From Arenibacter sp. P308M17 (GTDB taxonomy: Bacteria > Bacteroidota > Bacteroidia > Flavobacteriales > Flavobacteriaceae): a stretch of 64,000 nucleotides of DNA. Both the position numbers and the translations under genes were made by a program. The notes under the pieces were generated by a model. That model saw only the letters and a list, made by a program, of their open reading frames with translations, was not told where the DNA came from and searched no databases. Each line of letters starts with the position of its first letter. Position 1 is the stretch's first letter. Below are positions 18,485-28,468 of this stretch, piece after piece. The stretch is taken from positions 248,001-312,000 of the forward strand of contig NZ_QVON01000002.1 of assembly GCF_003426735.1 (NCBI RefSeq). The letters are read 5' to 3'.

Positions 18485-20917
18485 ATGTTTAAAAATAATC
18501 TTAAAATAGCGTGGAGAAGCCTTAAAAAGCATCCCTTCTTTACTTTCCTAAATATATTTGGGCTGGCCATAGGAATGGCCGGGGGAATTTTGGTTTCATT
18601 GTACATCTATGATGAATTGAGCTATGACAAAATGTTTGTTGATGCCGATCGTATATATAGAGTTAATGCGGACCTGAAATTCGGAGGGAATATCCGAAAC
18701 TTTGCGGTAGTAACGGCACCTATGGCCGATGCCGTTAAAAGTGATATTCCAGAAGTGGAACTAACAACAAGATTTCGTACCGTTGGAAGTATGCTTCTCA
18801 AGAAAACCGGGTCGGTCCTCAATGCAAAGGAAACCCATGCCACCTATGTGGACGATACCTTTTTTAGCATGTTCGGGATAGATCTGTTGGCAGGGGACCC
18901 GACATCGGCATTAAAAAATCCAAATACCTTGGTATTGACGAAAACCGCTGCCAAAAAGCATTTTGATCTTGATCACGCCTTAGGGCAGACCCTTGTATTA
19001 AACAATGGCGACACCTATACCGTTACCGGGGTCATCGAGGATTTTCCGGAAAATTCATTTCTAAGGGATTATGGCGTATTTATGTCCATGAAAGGGTACG
19101 GCGATGCATGGGGTACGAATTGGGCCGGGAACAATTATCAGACCTATATAAAACTAACCCCCGGTACAGCAGCGAACGACATACAAGCACGTTTGCAGGC
19201 CATTGTCGGCAGGTATGTGATACCGGGAATCCAAGAAGTTTTTCCCGGTATTACCGAAGAACAGCTGATAGCATCGGGCAGTTACTTGAATTTTAGCACG
19301 ATAGCATTAAAGGATATTCGACTACACTCCAACAGGTCGGCAGAAATGAATCCGAACAATAGCATCCAGAACGTATACATATTATTTTTTATAGCCTTAT
19401 TTCTTATCGTTTTGGCCAGTGTGAATTTTATGAACTTATCTACGGCAGGTTCCTTAAAAAGGACAAAAGAAGTAGGTATCAGAAAAACCTTGGGATCTAA
19501 CAAAGGGGCACTTAGGGTACAATTTTTAACCGAATCAGGGCTGATTACTTTGGGGTCAATGTTCTTGGCCATCTTTCTTGCCTGGGGTGTAATGCCCTTT
19601 TTCAATCAATTGTCGGATAAATCTCTTGGAATACCCTTTGCCGAACCTCTGTTTTGGGGGTGCGTGTTATTGGCAACCGTATTACTGGGTTTGCTCTCCG
19701 GTAGTTACCCGGCCTTTTTTATGTCCAAATTCGTGCCCGTCAAAGTGTTGAAAGGTAGTGGAGGAGACAATGTGGGTGGGGCAAAGGTGCGTAACGCCCT
19801 GGTAGTCTTCCAGTTTGCCATCTCCGTCTTTTTAATAATAAGTACCCTGGTCGTTTATCAGCAATTAAGATTTATTCAGAGCAAGGATCTGGGATTTGCA
19901 AAAGATCAGGTATTGCTCATTAATGATGCTTATGCGGCGGGGGAACAGCTACAATCGTTCAAACAGCAAGTGAAACAATTAGGGGGGGTGCAAAATGCCA
20001 GTTTAAGTAGCTTTTACCCCACGCCTTCCAATAGAAGTGATGAAACTTTTAATAGGGAAGGGGCCCTGGGCGGTGAGCATTCCATAAGCATGCAGGATTG
20101 GGAAGTAGATTACGATTACGTTTCGGTGATGGGATTGGAAATAATCGCCGGGCGCGATTTTGATTCCTCTTTTGGCACGGATTCTACGGCCATAATTATC
20201 AATGAAGCGGCACTTAAACTTTTTGGGGTGAAGCCTGAAGAGGCCTTAGGAATGAGGATTACTAAAGTTATGGAGGAGGACAATACTTCATTTTCTAAGG
20301 TTATCGGAATCGTTAAAAATTTTCATTTCCGGTCGCTCCGCGATGATATCGATGCCCTAAGTATGTCTTTGGGAAATTATGCCAATGGAATGGCCGTAAA
20401 GTTAAGTGCTGGCAATTTTGGAGCGACCATAGCACAAATTGAAGATATCTGGAAGCAGGTAGCCCCTGGACAACCTTTCAGCTATAATTTTATGGACGAA
20501 GCGTTTAATAGCACCTATCAATCTGAACGACGTCTGGGCCAAATTTTTGTTGTCTTTACCATCCTGTCCATTCTTATTGCCTGCCTGGGACTTTTTGGTC
20601 TAGCAACCTTTAACGCGGAAAGGCGCATTAAGGAGATTGGGGTCCGTAAAGTTTTGGGTGCCAGCGTAGGCCAAATAACCTATCGATTAACTACCGACTT
20701 TTTAAAAATGGTTGGGATTGCCATACTAATCTCATTGCCCATTGGTTGGTATGTAATGGACAAATGGCTCGAAGATTTCTCGTACCGTATTGAAATTGGT
20801 TTCGAAATTTTTGCTCTGGCCGCTTTTTTGGCAATCATGGTAGCCGTTTTAACGATAAGTTACCAAAGTATCAAGGCAGCGCTCGTAAACCCGGTAAAAA
20901 GTTTACGAACGGAATAG
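18485..20917 (+). CDS. MacB-like ABC permease 1
   Basis: Inner-membrane FtsX/MacB-type permease, 810 aa, typical for Bacteroidota double-length permeases. The N-terminus starts in a membrane helix (FLNIFGLAIGMAGGILVSLY), then a periplasmic MacB_PCD domain, three helices (about 295-430, with motif VNFMNLSTAGSLKRTKEVGI), a second periplasmic domain and a final three-helix FtsX block (AERRIKEIGVRKVLGA). It has no ATPase domain and must use a separate one from the cluster. Such systems export macrolides, peptides or lipoproteins; substrate unknown. A repeat element starts at its last codons. Confidence 0.92.
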   Translation: MFKNNLKIAWRSLKKHPFFTFLNIFGLAIGMAGGILVSLYIYDELSYDKMFVDADRIYRVNADLKFGGNIRNFAVVTAPMADAVKSDIPEVELTTRFRTVGSMLLKKTGSVLNAKETHATYVDDTFFSMFGIDLLAGDPTSALKNPNTLVLTKTAAKKHFDLDHALGQTLVLNNGDTYTVTGVIEDFPENSFLRDYGVFMSMKGYGDAWGTNWAGNNYQTYIKLTPGTAANDIQARLQAIVGRYVIPGIQEVFPGITEEQLIASGSYLNFSTIALKDIRLHSNRSAEMNPNNSIQNVYILFFIALFLIVLASVNFMNLSTAGSLKRTKEVGIRKTLGSNKGALRVQFLTESGLITLGSMFLAIFLAWGVMPFFNQLSDKSLGIPFAEPLFWGCVLLATVLLGLLSGSYPAFFMSKFVPVKVLKGSGGDNVGGAKVRNALVVFQFAISVFLIISTLVVYQQLRFIQSKDLGFAKDQVLLINDAYAAGEQLQSFKQQVKQLGGVQNASLSSFYPTPSNRSDETFNREGALGGEHSISMQDWEVDYDYVSVMGLEIIAGRDFDSSFGTDSTAIIINEAALKLFGVKPEEALGMRITKVMEEDNTSFSKVIGIVKNFHFRSLRDDIDALSMSLGNYANGMAVKLSAGNFGATIAQIEDIWKQVAPGQPFSYNFMDEAFNSTYQSERRLGQIFVVFTILSILIACLGLFGLATFNAERRIKEIGVRKVLGASVGQITYRLTTDFLKMVGIAILISLPIGWYVMDKWLEDFSYRIEIGFEIFALAAFLAIMVAVLTISYQSIKAALVNPVKSLRTE

Positions 20918-21281
20918 GCCCCACCCCAGCCCTCCCCCAAGGAGAGGGAGTTATTGGGTTAGTGAGTTGGAGATATAAGTTAAATTAAAACCGGATCCAT
21001 TCCCCCTCCTTGGGAGGGGGTTAGAGGGAGGTCAAAAAACGGAATAGGCCCCACCCCGGCCCTCCCCCAAGGGGAGGGAGTTATTGGGTTAGTGAGTTGG
21101 AGATATAAGTTAAATTAAAACCAGATCCATTCCCCCTCCTTGGGAGGGGGTTAGGGGGAGGTCAAAAAACAAGCTCCTTCCCTTTTCAGGCCTGTCCCGC
21201 AATTTCAGCGGGAGGAAAAGGTGGCTTCGACGATAGGAGAAGACGGAAGGGGTGCCTTGGAACAATGAACAATAAGCAATG
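20911..21281. repeat. Tandem 130-bp element A pair followed by element B
   Basis: Two tandem 130-bp copies, 20911-21040 and 21041-21170, each beginning GGAATAGGCCCCACCCC, differ at a few bases. The first begins inside the final codons of permease 1 (GAATAG), and that gene end is repeated in the second copy. Element B (21171-21281) follows the second copy exactly as at 18208. Each A has C-rich and G-rich arms that can fold on each other. Confidence 0.88.
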
Positions 21282-21295
21282 TACAATTAACAGTG

Positions 21296-21423
21296 GGCCT
21301 GTTAACTGTTGATTTGGCCCCATAGTCATTTCGACCCAAAGGGAGAAATCGAAGATTCAGCGAAGCTAAACCGAGGATTCACGAATACCCGTAAAATAAA
21401 AATGTTATGAGTTAAATCGCACT
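21296..21423. repeat. Element C, copy 1
   Basis: A ~128-bp segment containing CATTTCGACCCAAAGGGAG, ACGAATACCCGTAAAATAA and ATGTTATGAGTTAAATCGCA. It is repeated with minor changes at 24131-24259, again just before a permease gene. The gap up to 21533 is filled by a degenerate CAGTGAACAGTAAACAGT-type stretch (about 21455-21515). Confidence 0.8.
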
Positions 21424-21533
21424 AGAGGTGCTCCCGCTTAAATAATATAAAATAAACAGTGTACAGTGAACAATAAGTAGTGAATAGTAAACAGTTGTCA
21501 GTGAGCAGTGAATGTAAATAGAAATAGAATATC

Positions 21534-23942
21534 ATGATAAAAAACCATTTTAAGATCGCCTGGCGGAACCTGTCAAAGGACAAGGTATTCAGCTGTATCA
21601 AAATCGGGGGCTTTGCAATAGGAATTGCAGCCTGCCTCCTTATTGCCCTTTTTATTCGGGATGAACTAAGTTATGATCGGCATTACAAAAACACCGATCG
21701 CATCTACAGGGTAGTAATGCAAGGGGTCATGGATGGGGAGGTGGTAAAGAGCGTGCACTTTCAATTGCCCTTTGCCGATGCCCTAAAATCGCATTTTCCC
21801 GAAATTCAAAAAGCGGGTAAAATGAACATGTCCGAACTTTTTGGCGCCGGAAGTAGATCTATGCGGCGAACAGGGGAAATACAGAACAATATAGAGGAAG
21901 GTTTTGTCTTTGCCAATCAGGAACTGTTCGAAATCCTGGAAATTCCTTTGGAAGAGGGAAGTGCCCATAATGCATTGGCCAGCCCCCAGAGTATCGTTAT
22001 TTCAAAGAGTAGGGCCAACATCTATTTTCCCGATGGTAATGCTGTGGGAAAGACCGTTGTTCTGGACAATAATACCGACCGTCCTTACACGATAACAGGG
22101 GTTATGCCCGATTTCCCAAAAAACTCCCACCTTAAATTTGATTTTCTGCTTCCAATTGAGGATACCAATATGGGCTGGACCAATAACAATTATTTCACCT
22201 ATGTCCTGCTCGATAAAAATACGGACATCGATCAACTGGAAAAGAAGATGTACTCCATAGTGAAAAACTATATGATCCCGGCCCAAATGGAACGCGGCCG
22301 GGCACCCGATTTTATCGAAGTCCTAAAAACAATCGAATACAAACTGCAGCCCATATCCGATGTCCATCTAAAATCCGACCTAAAAATGGGCGACGGGCTG
22401 GATCATGGGGATATTCGTTTTGTATGGCTTTTTGGTGCCATAGCCTGTTTTATTTTAATCCTGGCCTGTATCAATTTCATCAATCTTTCCACGGCAAAAT
22501 CTGCCAACAGGGCCAAAGAAGTTGGTCTTCGAAAAACGGTTGGTGCCTTTAAGGCCGATCTGGTGGCACAATTTCTTACCGAATCGGTACTCTTTAGTTT
22601 TATTTCCTTTATACTGGGTACCTTACTGGCCTGGGTACTGCTCCCCCTATTTAATTCTATGGCCGACAAGACTATTGTGATGCCCTGGACGGCAGTTTGG
22701 TTTTTCCCTATCCTATTGTCCTCGGCTTTACTGATAGGCATTATAGCGGGTTTATACCCTTCCTTTTACCTCTCCGCTTTCCGCCCTGTAAATGTACTAA
22801 AGGGAAGATTGGTAATCGGGAACAAAAGTGGGAGCCTGCGCAGTGGCCTGGTGGTCTTTCAATTTGCCACCTCCGTTATTCTCATAATTGGCACCTTGGT
22901 CATCTACCAACAAATGGAGTATATCCTAAACAAGGAATTGGGTTACAACAAGGAGCAGGTATTGGTAGTGGAAGGAGCCTCCATCTTAGGGGGTAAATTG
23001 GAAAATTTTAAGGACCAAATACGAAATGTACCAGGGGTCGTACGTGTCACCGATAGTGATTATCTTCCCGTGGAAGGCAAAAAGCGGAACGGGAATACCT
23101 TTAAGATAAACAATGAAAACCACCGTTCCATAGCCTCACAAATTTGGAGGGTAGATTATGATTATATCAAGACCATGGGCATGCATGTGCAACAGGGGCG
23201 CGACTTTTCAAGGGAATTTGCTTCCGATTCCGTTAGTTCTATGATAATCAACAAAAAAATGGCAGAAGAAATGGGAATGGAAAACCCTTTGGGAACCTAT
23301 CTGAACAATGGCCAGGATTGGATAATCGTGGGAGTGGTGGAGGATTTTCACTTTAAATCCCTTAAAGAGGACATTACACCGCTCGCCCTGGTCATTGGAA
23401 AGAATTCGGGTACGCTTTCCATAAAGATCAATGAAGCCAATACCATGGGTGCCTTGAACGCCATTGAGCAACTCTGGGACCAAAATATACCTACTATGGC
23501 CTTCAATTACAGTTTTCTGGACCAGGATTTTGTAAAAATGCATGCAGGGGTGCAACGTATGGGGAAAATATTCAACAGTTTTGCCCTCTTTGCCATTTTT
23601 GTGGCCTGTCTGGGGCTATTTGCACTGTCCGCCTTTATGGCGGAGCAGCGAAAGAAGGAAATTAGTATTCGTTTGGTACTGGGGGCACCGTTTAAAAGTA
23701 TTTATCGTTTACTGACCTTGGACTATCTGAGGTTAATACTGTTGGCCATCGTACTCGCCGTTCCTATAGGATGGTATATTATGGGCCTTTGGTTGGAGGA
23801 TTTCGCCTATCGAATTACTATAGGTTGGGAAATATTCGCTATTGCCGGAAGTATGGCGCTGTTCATCGCCCTTTTGACCATTAGCTATCAAGCAGTAAGT
23901 GCCGCCTTGTTGGAACCTTTAAAAAGTTTAAGGGCGGAATAG
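21534..23942 (+). CDS. MacB-like ABC permease 2
   Basis: Second permease of the cluster, 802 aa, same architecture: first membrane helix FAIGIAACLLIALFI near residue 30, periplasmic MacB_PCD domain, central helices with INFINLSTAKSANRAKEVGL, second periplasmic domain, and terminal FtsX block with AEQRKKEISIRLVLGA. No ATPase domain. It is clearly paralogous to the neighbouring permeases, suggesting local duplication followed by divergence. Repeat element A starts right after its stop codon. Confidence 0.92.
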   Translation: MIKNHFKIAWRNLSKDKVFSCIKIGGFAIGIAACLLIALFIRDELSYDRHYKNTDRIYRVVMQGVMDGEVVKSVHFQLPFADALKSHFPEIQKAGKMNMSELFGAGSRSMRRTGEIQNNIEEGFVFANQELFEILEIPLEEGSAHNALASPQSIVISKSRANIYFPDGNAVGKTVVLDNNTDRPYTITGVMPDFPKNSHLKFDFLLPIEDTNMGWTNNNYFTYVLLDKNTDIDQLEKKMYSIVKNYMIPAQMERGRAPDFIEVLKTIEYKLQPISDVHLKSDLKMGDGLDHGDIRFVWLFGAIACFILILACINFINLSTAKSANRAKEVGLRKTVGAFKADLVAQFLTESVLFSFISFILGTLLAWVLLPLFNSMADKTIVMPWTAVWFFPILLSSALLIGIIAGLYPSFYLSAFRPVNVLKGRLVIGNKSGSLRSGLVVFQFATSVILIIGTLVIYQQMEYILNKELGYNKEQVLVVEGASILGGKLENFKDQIRNVPGVVRVTDSDYLPVEGKKRNGNTFKINNENHRSIASQIWRVDYDYIKTMGMHVQQGRDFSREFASDSVSSMIINKKMAEEMGMENPLGTYLNNGQDWIIVGVVEDFHFKSLKEDITPLALVIGKNSGTLSIKINEANTMGALNAIEQLWDQNIPTMAFNYSFLDQDFVKMHAGVQRMGKIFNSFALFAIFVACLGLFALSAFMAEQRKKEISIRLVLGAPFKSIYRLLTLDYLRLILLAIVLAVPIGWYIMGLWLEDFAYRITIGWEIFAIAGSMALFIALLTISYQAVSAALLEPLKSLRAE

Positions 23943-24389
23943 ACCCCACCCCACCCTCCCCCAAGGGGAGGGAGAAGGGAAAGAATTAAATAAAAAAAGC
24001 AAATAGACTAACCGTTCCCCCTCCTTGGGAGGGGGTTAGGGGGAGGTCAAAAAACAGAACAATCAGTAGGCCGTAAACGGTTGGCAGTAAACAGTGAGCA
24101 CTGAACAGTAGGCAGTAGACAGTTACCTATGGGCCTGTACGCAGTTGAGTTGACCCCAAAGTTATTTCGACCCAAAGGGAGAAATCGAAGATTTAGCGAA
24201 GCGAAACCGAGGGTTTACGAATACCCGTAAAATAAAAATGTTATGAGCTAAATCGCACAAGCTGTGCCCTTCCCTGAAAAGTAGACAGTATAACTATCTG
24301 GAGAAACAAAATTGCGGGATTTTAAGCTTTAACTTAATAATAAAAAACAGACTATCTGGCTAGAGTGGGGCCACTAAAAACTAAGAATC
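23943..24389. repeat. Repeat block: element A (short) and element C copy 2
   Basis: Element A (23943-24055) starts immediately after the permease 2 stop and ends GGGGGAGGTCAAAAAAC. A CAGTAAACAGTGAGCACTG-like degenerate stretch follows (24065-24125), then element C copy 2 (24131-24259). The last 130 bp before permease 3 hold no repeat or ORF that I recognise. Confidence 0.8.
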
Positions 24390-26759
24390 ATGTTAAAACA
24401 CAACGTACAGCTTTTTATAAGGAACATCAAAAAAAACAAAGGTACTTTTTTGATCAATGTCCTTGGTCTAGGAGTAGGGATCTCCTCCTTTTTGGTCCTT
24501 TTTCTGTATGTCCAAAATGACCTTACCTACAACCATTTCCATAAAAACCTTTCCGATATCTATCGGGTAAGGGAAGGGGAAGGAATTCAGACCAAGGGTC
24601 TTTTACTGCCCCAAATGTTGCAGGAAATTCCGGAAGTGGAGAACGGAACACGGATTTTTGACTGGGGCGGGAATCGTTTACGCCATGGAAACGAGGCCTT
24701 CTTTGAAAACATACATTATGTAGATCAGGGATTCTTCAAGGTATTCAGTTTTCCCTTTGCAGAAGGTGCTTCCCATGAAAGAAACTTAGAAAAGTTCGGG
24801 GCGGTGATCAGTAGGGAAATGGCCGATAAATATTTTGGACAGGAACCCGCCCTGGGGAAACAGCTCCAGGTGGATTTTTCAGATCAGTACCTGACCGTTA
24901 ACGGAGTAATCGATATCCCTGCGAATTCCTCCATACAGTTTCATATTATAGCTTCCTATGAAACAGGGGAGGCCATTAATCCGTGGATGAAAGGGATACA
25001 TGATTGGTACAATACGTTCTCCAATACCTACGTCTTATTGAAAGAGGGCTCAAAACCGGAAGCCCTACAGCATAAATTGCAACGTATCGTAACCGAAAAT
25101 TTCCTTCCGGTAGGCCAAAATACTACCAAGCTTAATCTTTTGCCCTTTAAGGACTATCATGCTGTAGAGGAATCCAACCAGACCCTGATCGTTATTCTGG
25201 CCATTATCGCTTTGGGGATCATAGGGATCGCAATCGTTAATTTTATCAACCTGAACATTACCCATGCCATTGCCAGGATCCGGGAAGTAGGGATCAAGAA
25301 GGTCCATGGCGCCACTAAAAGAACATTGTTCTTTCAGATCATGACAGAATCCTGTGCGACGAGTTTCGCGGCCCTGGTGCTGGGCGTAGTATTAATAATC
25401 CTGCTACTTCCCGTGTTCAACGGGCTTTTTGAAACCCAGCTACGGTTCGATCCCTTTCAAAACCAACTCCTGACAGTCACCCTCTTTGTAATATGGGGAC
25501 TTGTTAGTCTTTTATCGGGCCTGATCCCATCCCTATTTTGGACCAGGGGCTTAACGGTCCAAAGTTTAAAGGACACACCCTTATCGGGGAATAGGGCTTC
25601 CGCTTCCCGCTATGCCCTTATAGTAGTCCAATTTGTAATTGCGATCGTATTGATAGCCGGAACTTTTCTGGTCAGGAAACAAGTGAACGCCATGATCGAA
25701 AAAGACCCTAAATTTGACGGTAAAAACGTAATTGTTGTAGAATTGGATTACTGGCAATATGAGGACCAGGAAAAGGCCTATCAAAATTTCTATAGAATAG
25801 CGAAGGAGATGGAAACCGATCCCTATGTGGAATCCATTAGTTTTTCCCAAAGTGTTCCCGGCAATTATAATGAAAACTACAATACGTTCTATCCGGAAGG
25901 AAAAAAAAAGGAAGAGGCTATTGGGTTAAGAAAAGCCTATGTAGGGGAAGACTATTTTAAAACTTTGGGAATTGAACTGTGGAGCGGGAGCGATTTTGAT
26001 CCGGCTTTGGCCTCCCTGGAAGAGGGGGTCGTGCTGAACCGAAAGGCCATGGAAACATTGGGCTATCTGGAGGCAAAAGGTCAGATCCTCCATGAAAGCT
26101 CGGAAACCGGCACTGCTTATAGGGTGGTAGGGGCCATTGAGGATTTCAGTTATCAAGGGGTACAACGGGAGGTACAGCCTTTGGTCCATTTTATTAGGGA
26201 TCAAAAAAATCTTGCCGATTGGGGAGCCTTCCTGCTTATCAAGACCAAACCAAGTGCAAGTATTCAAACCCTTGAAACATTGAAGGACCAATGGGAAGAA
26301 ATGGGCCCTTCCTCCAACCTGAACTATTTCTTTGCCAATGACAAACTAAACGAACACTACAAAGAATATATGAAGATAGAAACCCTGGTAGCTTGGTTTT
26401 CCATATTGGCGGGGCTCTTATCATGTATGGGGCTGTTCGCCTTGGCATCCCATAGCATGGCGCGTAGGAAAAAAGAAATAGGGATCCGCAAGGTAAACGG
26501 GGCCACCATTGGGCAGATATTGGCCCTTTTGAACAAGGACTTTGCGAAATGGGTCGGCCTGGCCTTTGTCATTGCCGTCCCCCTTTCCTGGTATGCGATG
26601 AATCAATGGCTGGAGGGCTTTGCCTACAGGACCTCAATAAGTTGGTGGATTTTTGCCCTGGCAGGATGTATTGCTTTGGCCATTGCCCTTCTCACGGTGA
26701 GTTGGCAAAGTTTTAAGGCGGCCACCAATAACCCTGTGAATGCATTAAGGGATGAATGA
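24390..26759 (+). CDS. MacB-like ABC permease 3
   Basis: Third permease, 789 aa, with the same order of domains: helix LINVLGLGVGISSFLVLFLY at about 20-40, periplasmic domain, central helices with VNFINLNITHAIARIREVGI, second periplasmic domain, and final helices with MARRKKEIGIRKVNGA. It is more divergent from permeases 1 and 2 than they are from each other, judged by eye at the N-terminus, and is followed by its own ATPase, so it may form a separate transporter with it. Confidence 0.92.
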   Translation: MLKHNVQLFIRNIKKNKGTFLINVLGLGVGISSFLVLFLYVQNDLTYNHFHKNLSDIYRVREGEGIQTKGLLLPQMLQEIPEVENGTRIFDWGGNRLRHGNEAFFENIHYVDQGFFKVFSFPFAEGASHERNLEKFGAVISREMADKYFGQEPALGKQLQVDFSDQYLTVNGVIDIPANSSIQFHIIASYETGEAINPWMKGIHDWYNTFSNTYVLLKEGSKPEALQHKLQRIVTENFLPVGQNTTKLNLLPFKDYHAVEESNQTLIVILAIIALGIIGIAIVNFINLNITHAIARIREVGIKKVHGATKRTLFFQIMTESCATSFAALVLGVVLIILLLPVFNGLFETQLRFDPFQNQLLTVTLFVIWGLVSLLSGLIPSLFWTRGLTVQSLKDTPLSGNRASASRYALIVVQFVIAIVLIAGTFLVRKQVNAMIEKDPKFDGKNVIVVELDYWQYEDQEKAYQNFYRIAKEMETDPYVESISFSQSVPGNYNENYNTFYPEGKKKEEAIGLRKAYVGEDYFKTLGIELWSGSDFDPALASLEEGVVLNRKAMETLGYLEAKGQILHESSETGTAYRVVGAIEDFSYQGVQREVQPLVHFIRDQKNLADWGAFLLIKTKPSASIQTLETLKDQWEEMGPSSNLNYFFANDKLNEHYKEYMKIETLVAWFSILAGLLSCMGLFALASHSMARRKKEIGIRKVNGATIGQILALLNKDFAKWVGLAFVIAVPLSWYAMNQWLEGFAYRTSISWWIFALAGCIALAIALLTVSWQSFKAATNNPVNALRDE

Positions 26760-26960
26760 AACAATGGAACAATTAATAATGTATTAATGGGATAATGTAG
26801 CAATGAAAAAATGGAGCAATGGAGCAATGGAACAATTTGCAATATATTCCCAATTGCCAACATTTAAATTCTAAGATCTAACATCTCAATACCAGCATCT
26901 CAATTCTAAAATCTAGTATCTCAATACTAACACCTAACATCTAACATCTAAACAAAACAT
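26760..26960. repeat. Degenerate microsatellite-like spacer
   Basis: Two low-complexity blocks: ATGGAGCAATGGAACAAT-type units (about 26762-26835, period near 9) and ATCTCAATACTAACACCTAA-type units (about 26875-26950). They look like slipped-strand expansions in non-coding DNA. No ORF. Confidence 0.6.
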
Positions 26961-27626
26961 ATGTTACTACAATTGAACAATATTTTTAAATGGGTAAATT
27001 CGGGAGGACAAAGGGTCTTCCTTCTAAAGGATATTAACCTCTCTGTGGAAGAAGGGGAATTTATTTCCGTTATGGGACCATCTGGTTCTGGAAAATCCAC
27101 CTTGCTCAACGTCATTGGCATGTTGGATAATTTCGATGAGGGGGAATATAATTTTTTGGATGAACCCGTTCATACCCTAAAAGAAAAACACCGGGCCAAT
27201 CTGTACAAGCAGTACATTGGCTTTGTTTTTCAATCCTACCATTTGCTGGACGACCTTACGGTGAAGGAAAATCTGGAAATGCCCCTGCTCTATAAAAAAG
27301 TGGGCAGCTCTGAACGCAAATCCCTGGTAGCCGATACCTTGGACCGATTTAATATTGTAGGCAAGAAAGATTTGTTTCCGGCACAATTAAGCGGGGGGCA
27401 GCAACAATTGGTAGGTATCGCAAGGGCATTGATCTCATCGCCCAAACTCATTTTGGCCGATGAACCCACAGGAAACCTGAACTCCAAACAAGGGGAGGAG
27501 ATTATGGAACTTTTTGGGCAATTGAACAAGGAAGGGGTCACTATAATTCAAGTAACACACTCAGAAAAGAACGCCACCTACGGATCAAGAACGATCAATC
27601 TTCTGGACGGACGAAAAATAAACTGA
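26961..27626 (+). CDS. MacB/LolD-type ABC ATPase (second, divergent copy)
   Basis: ATPase subunit of 221 aa. Walker A GPSGSGKST, Q-loop FQSYHLLDDLT, Walker [10 protein letters not shown] and H-loop VTHSE are present. Two conserved sites differ from the first ATPase: the signature ends LSGGQQQL (L150 replaces Arg) and the D-loop reads GNLN (N174 replaces Asp). These changes may slow hydrolysis or favour heterodimers, but that is inference. Its place just after permease 3 suggests it serves that permease. Translation start ATG 26961 fits the family. Confidence 0.9.
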   Translation: MLLQLNNIFKWVNSGGQRVFLLKDINLSVEEGEFISVMGPSGSGKSTLLNVIGMLDNFDEGEYNFLDEPVHTLKEKHRANLYKQYIGFVFQSYHLLDDLTVKENLEMPLLYKKVGSSERKSLVADTLDRFNIVGKKDLFPAQLSGGQQQLVGIARALISSPKLILADEPTGNLNSKQGEEIMELFGQLNKEGVTIIQVTHSEKNATYGSRTINLLDGRKIN

Positions 27627-28468
27627 TCTGTAAGCAAAAAGCAGTACGCGATAGGCTATAGGCAGTAATCAGGTAGGCAAAGGCAGGGTTGCAAGCTTTA
27701 ACTAGATAATATTCAGCCTTTCCATCCTAAAAAATAGGACAGAAGCTATGATCAGTGCAGGCTTATGGCGGGCAATAATATGACCATTAATAAGCTTAAA
27801 TTTTAGCAACTATTTAATTATAAATCAATTATAAAATTAAGGAGCTCTAGTTAAGAATAGGTGTTATATTAATTCCCTAACTATTCGGCATTTTCGGCTC
27901 CCTTTAGGGGCAGGGGGACAACGAAAAGGCCGAAAATTCGATTATTGCCCCATCCCTAAAGGGTGTAATCGAATTTACTATGGAGACCGTTCGACATAAA
28001 AATAATTACAAGATATTGATTTTGTGTAAATTAAAAAATTACTGCAGTCCCCTCGACCCGACAGGTGTAATATAAATAACTGATTTTAAACAAAATATAT
28101 ATCGAACTCACGTTGAATAGATCAACCGCACTATTGTTCATCATTAATGTAAGATTATGAAATAGAGTGGATAAAACCGTTAATAATTTAGGGGATAAGT
28201 ATTTTTGACCTGTGATCATTGAGAATAAAAATATGGTAGATTTGGTATTATGAAATGAGCATAAACAAAATAAATGTTTTGCATACCTCCCGATAATTAT
28301 CGGGACAAAATAATTAATTTTCCTGCCAGCCGGTAGGTAGGTTTATGCGAAACCGAAAAGTTCACGAACACAATAAAAATAATATGTCCGTGAGTAAAGC
28401 ACAGCGGATGATTTATACATAAAATTTTTATTACACTAATTTTCACATTAATAAAAATTTTCTAATAA
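27627..28468. other. 842-bp gene-free stretch with palindromes
   Basis: No credible gene. It contains a CAG-rich stretch (27640-27680), an inverted repeat around TTCGATTATTGCCCC...GGGTGTAATCGAA (about 27933-27975), a perfect 16-bp palindrome CCCGATAATTATCGGG (28289-28304), and a divergent third copy of element C (28347-28404, GCGAAACCG...ATAAAAATAATATG). It separates the transporter cluster from unrelated genes. Confidence 0.5.
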
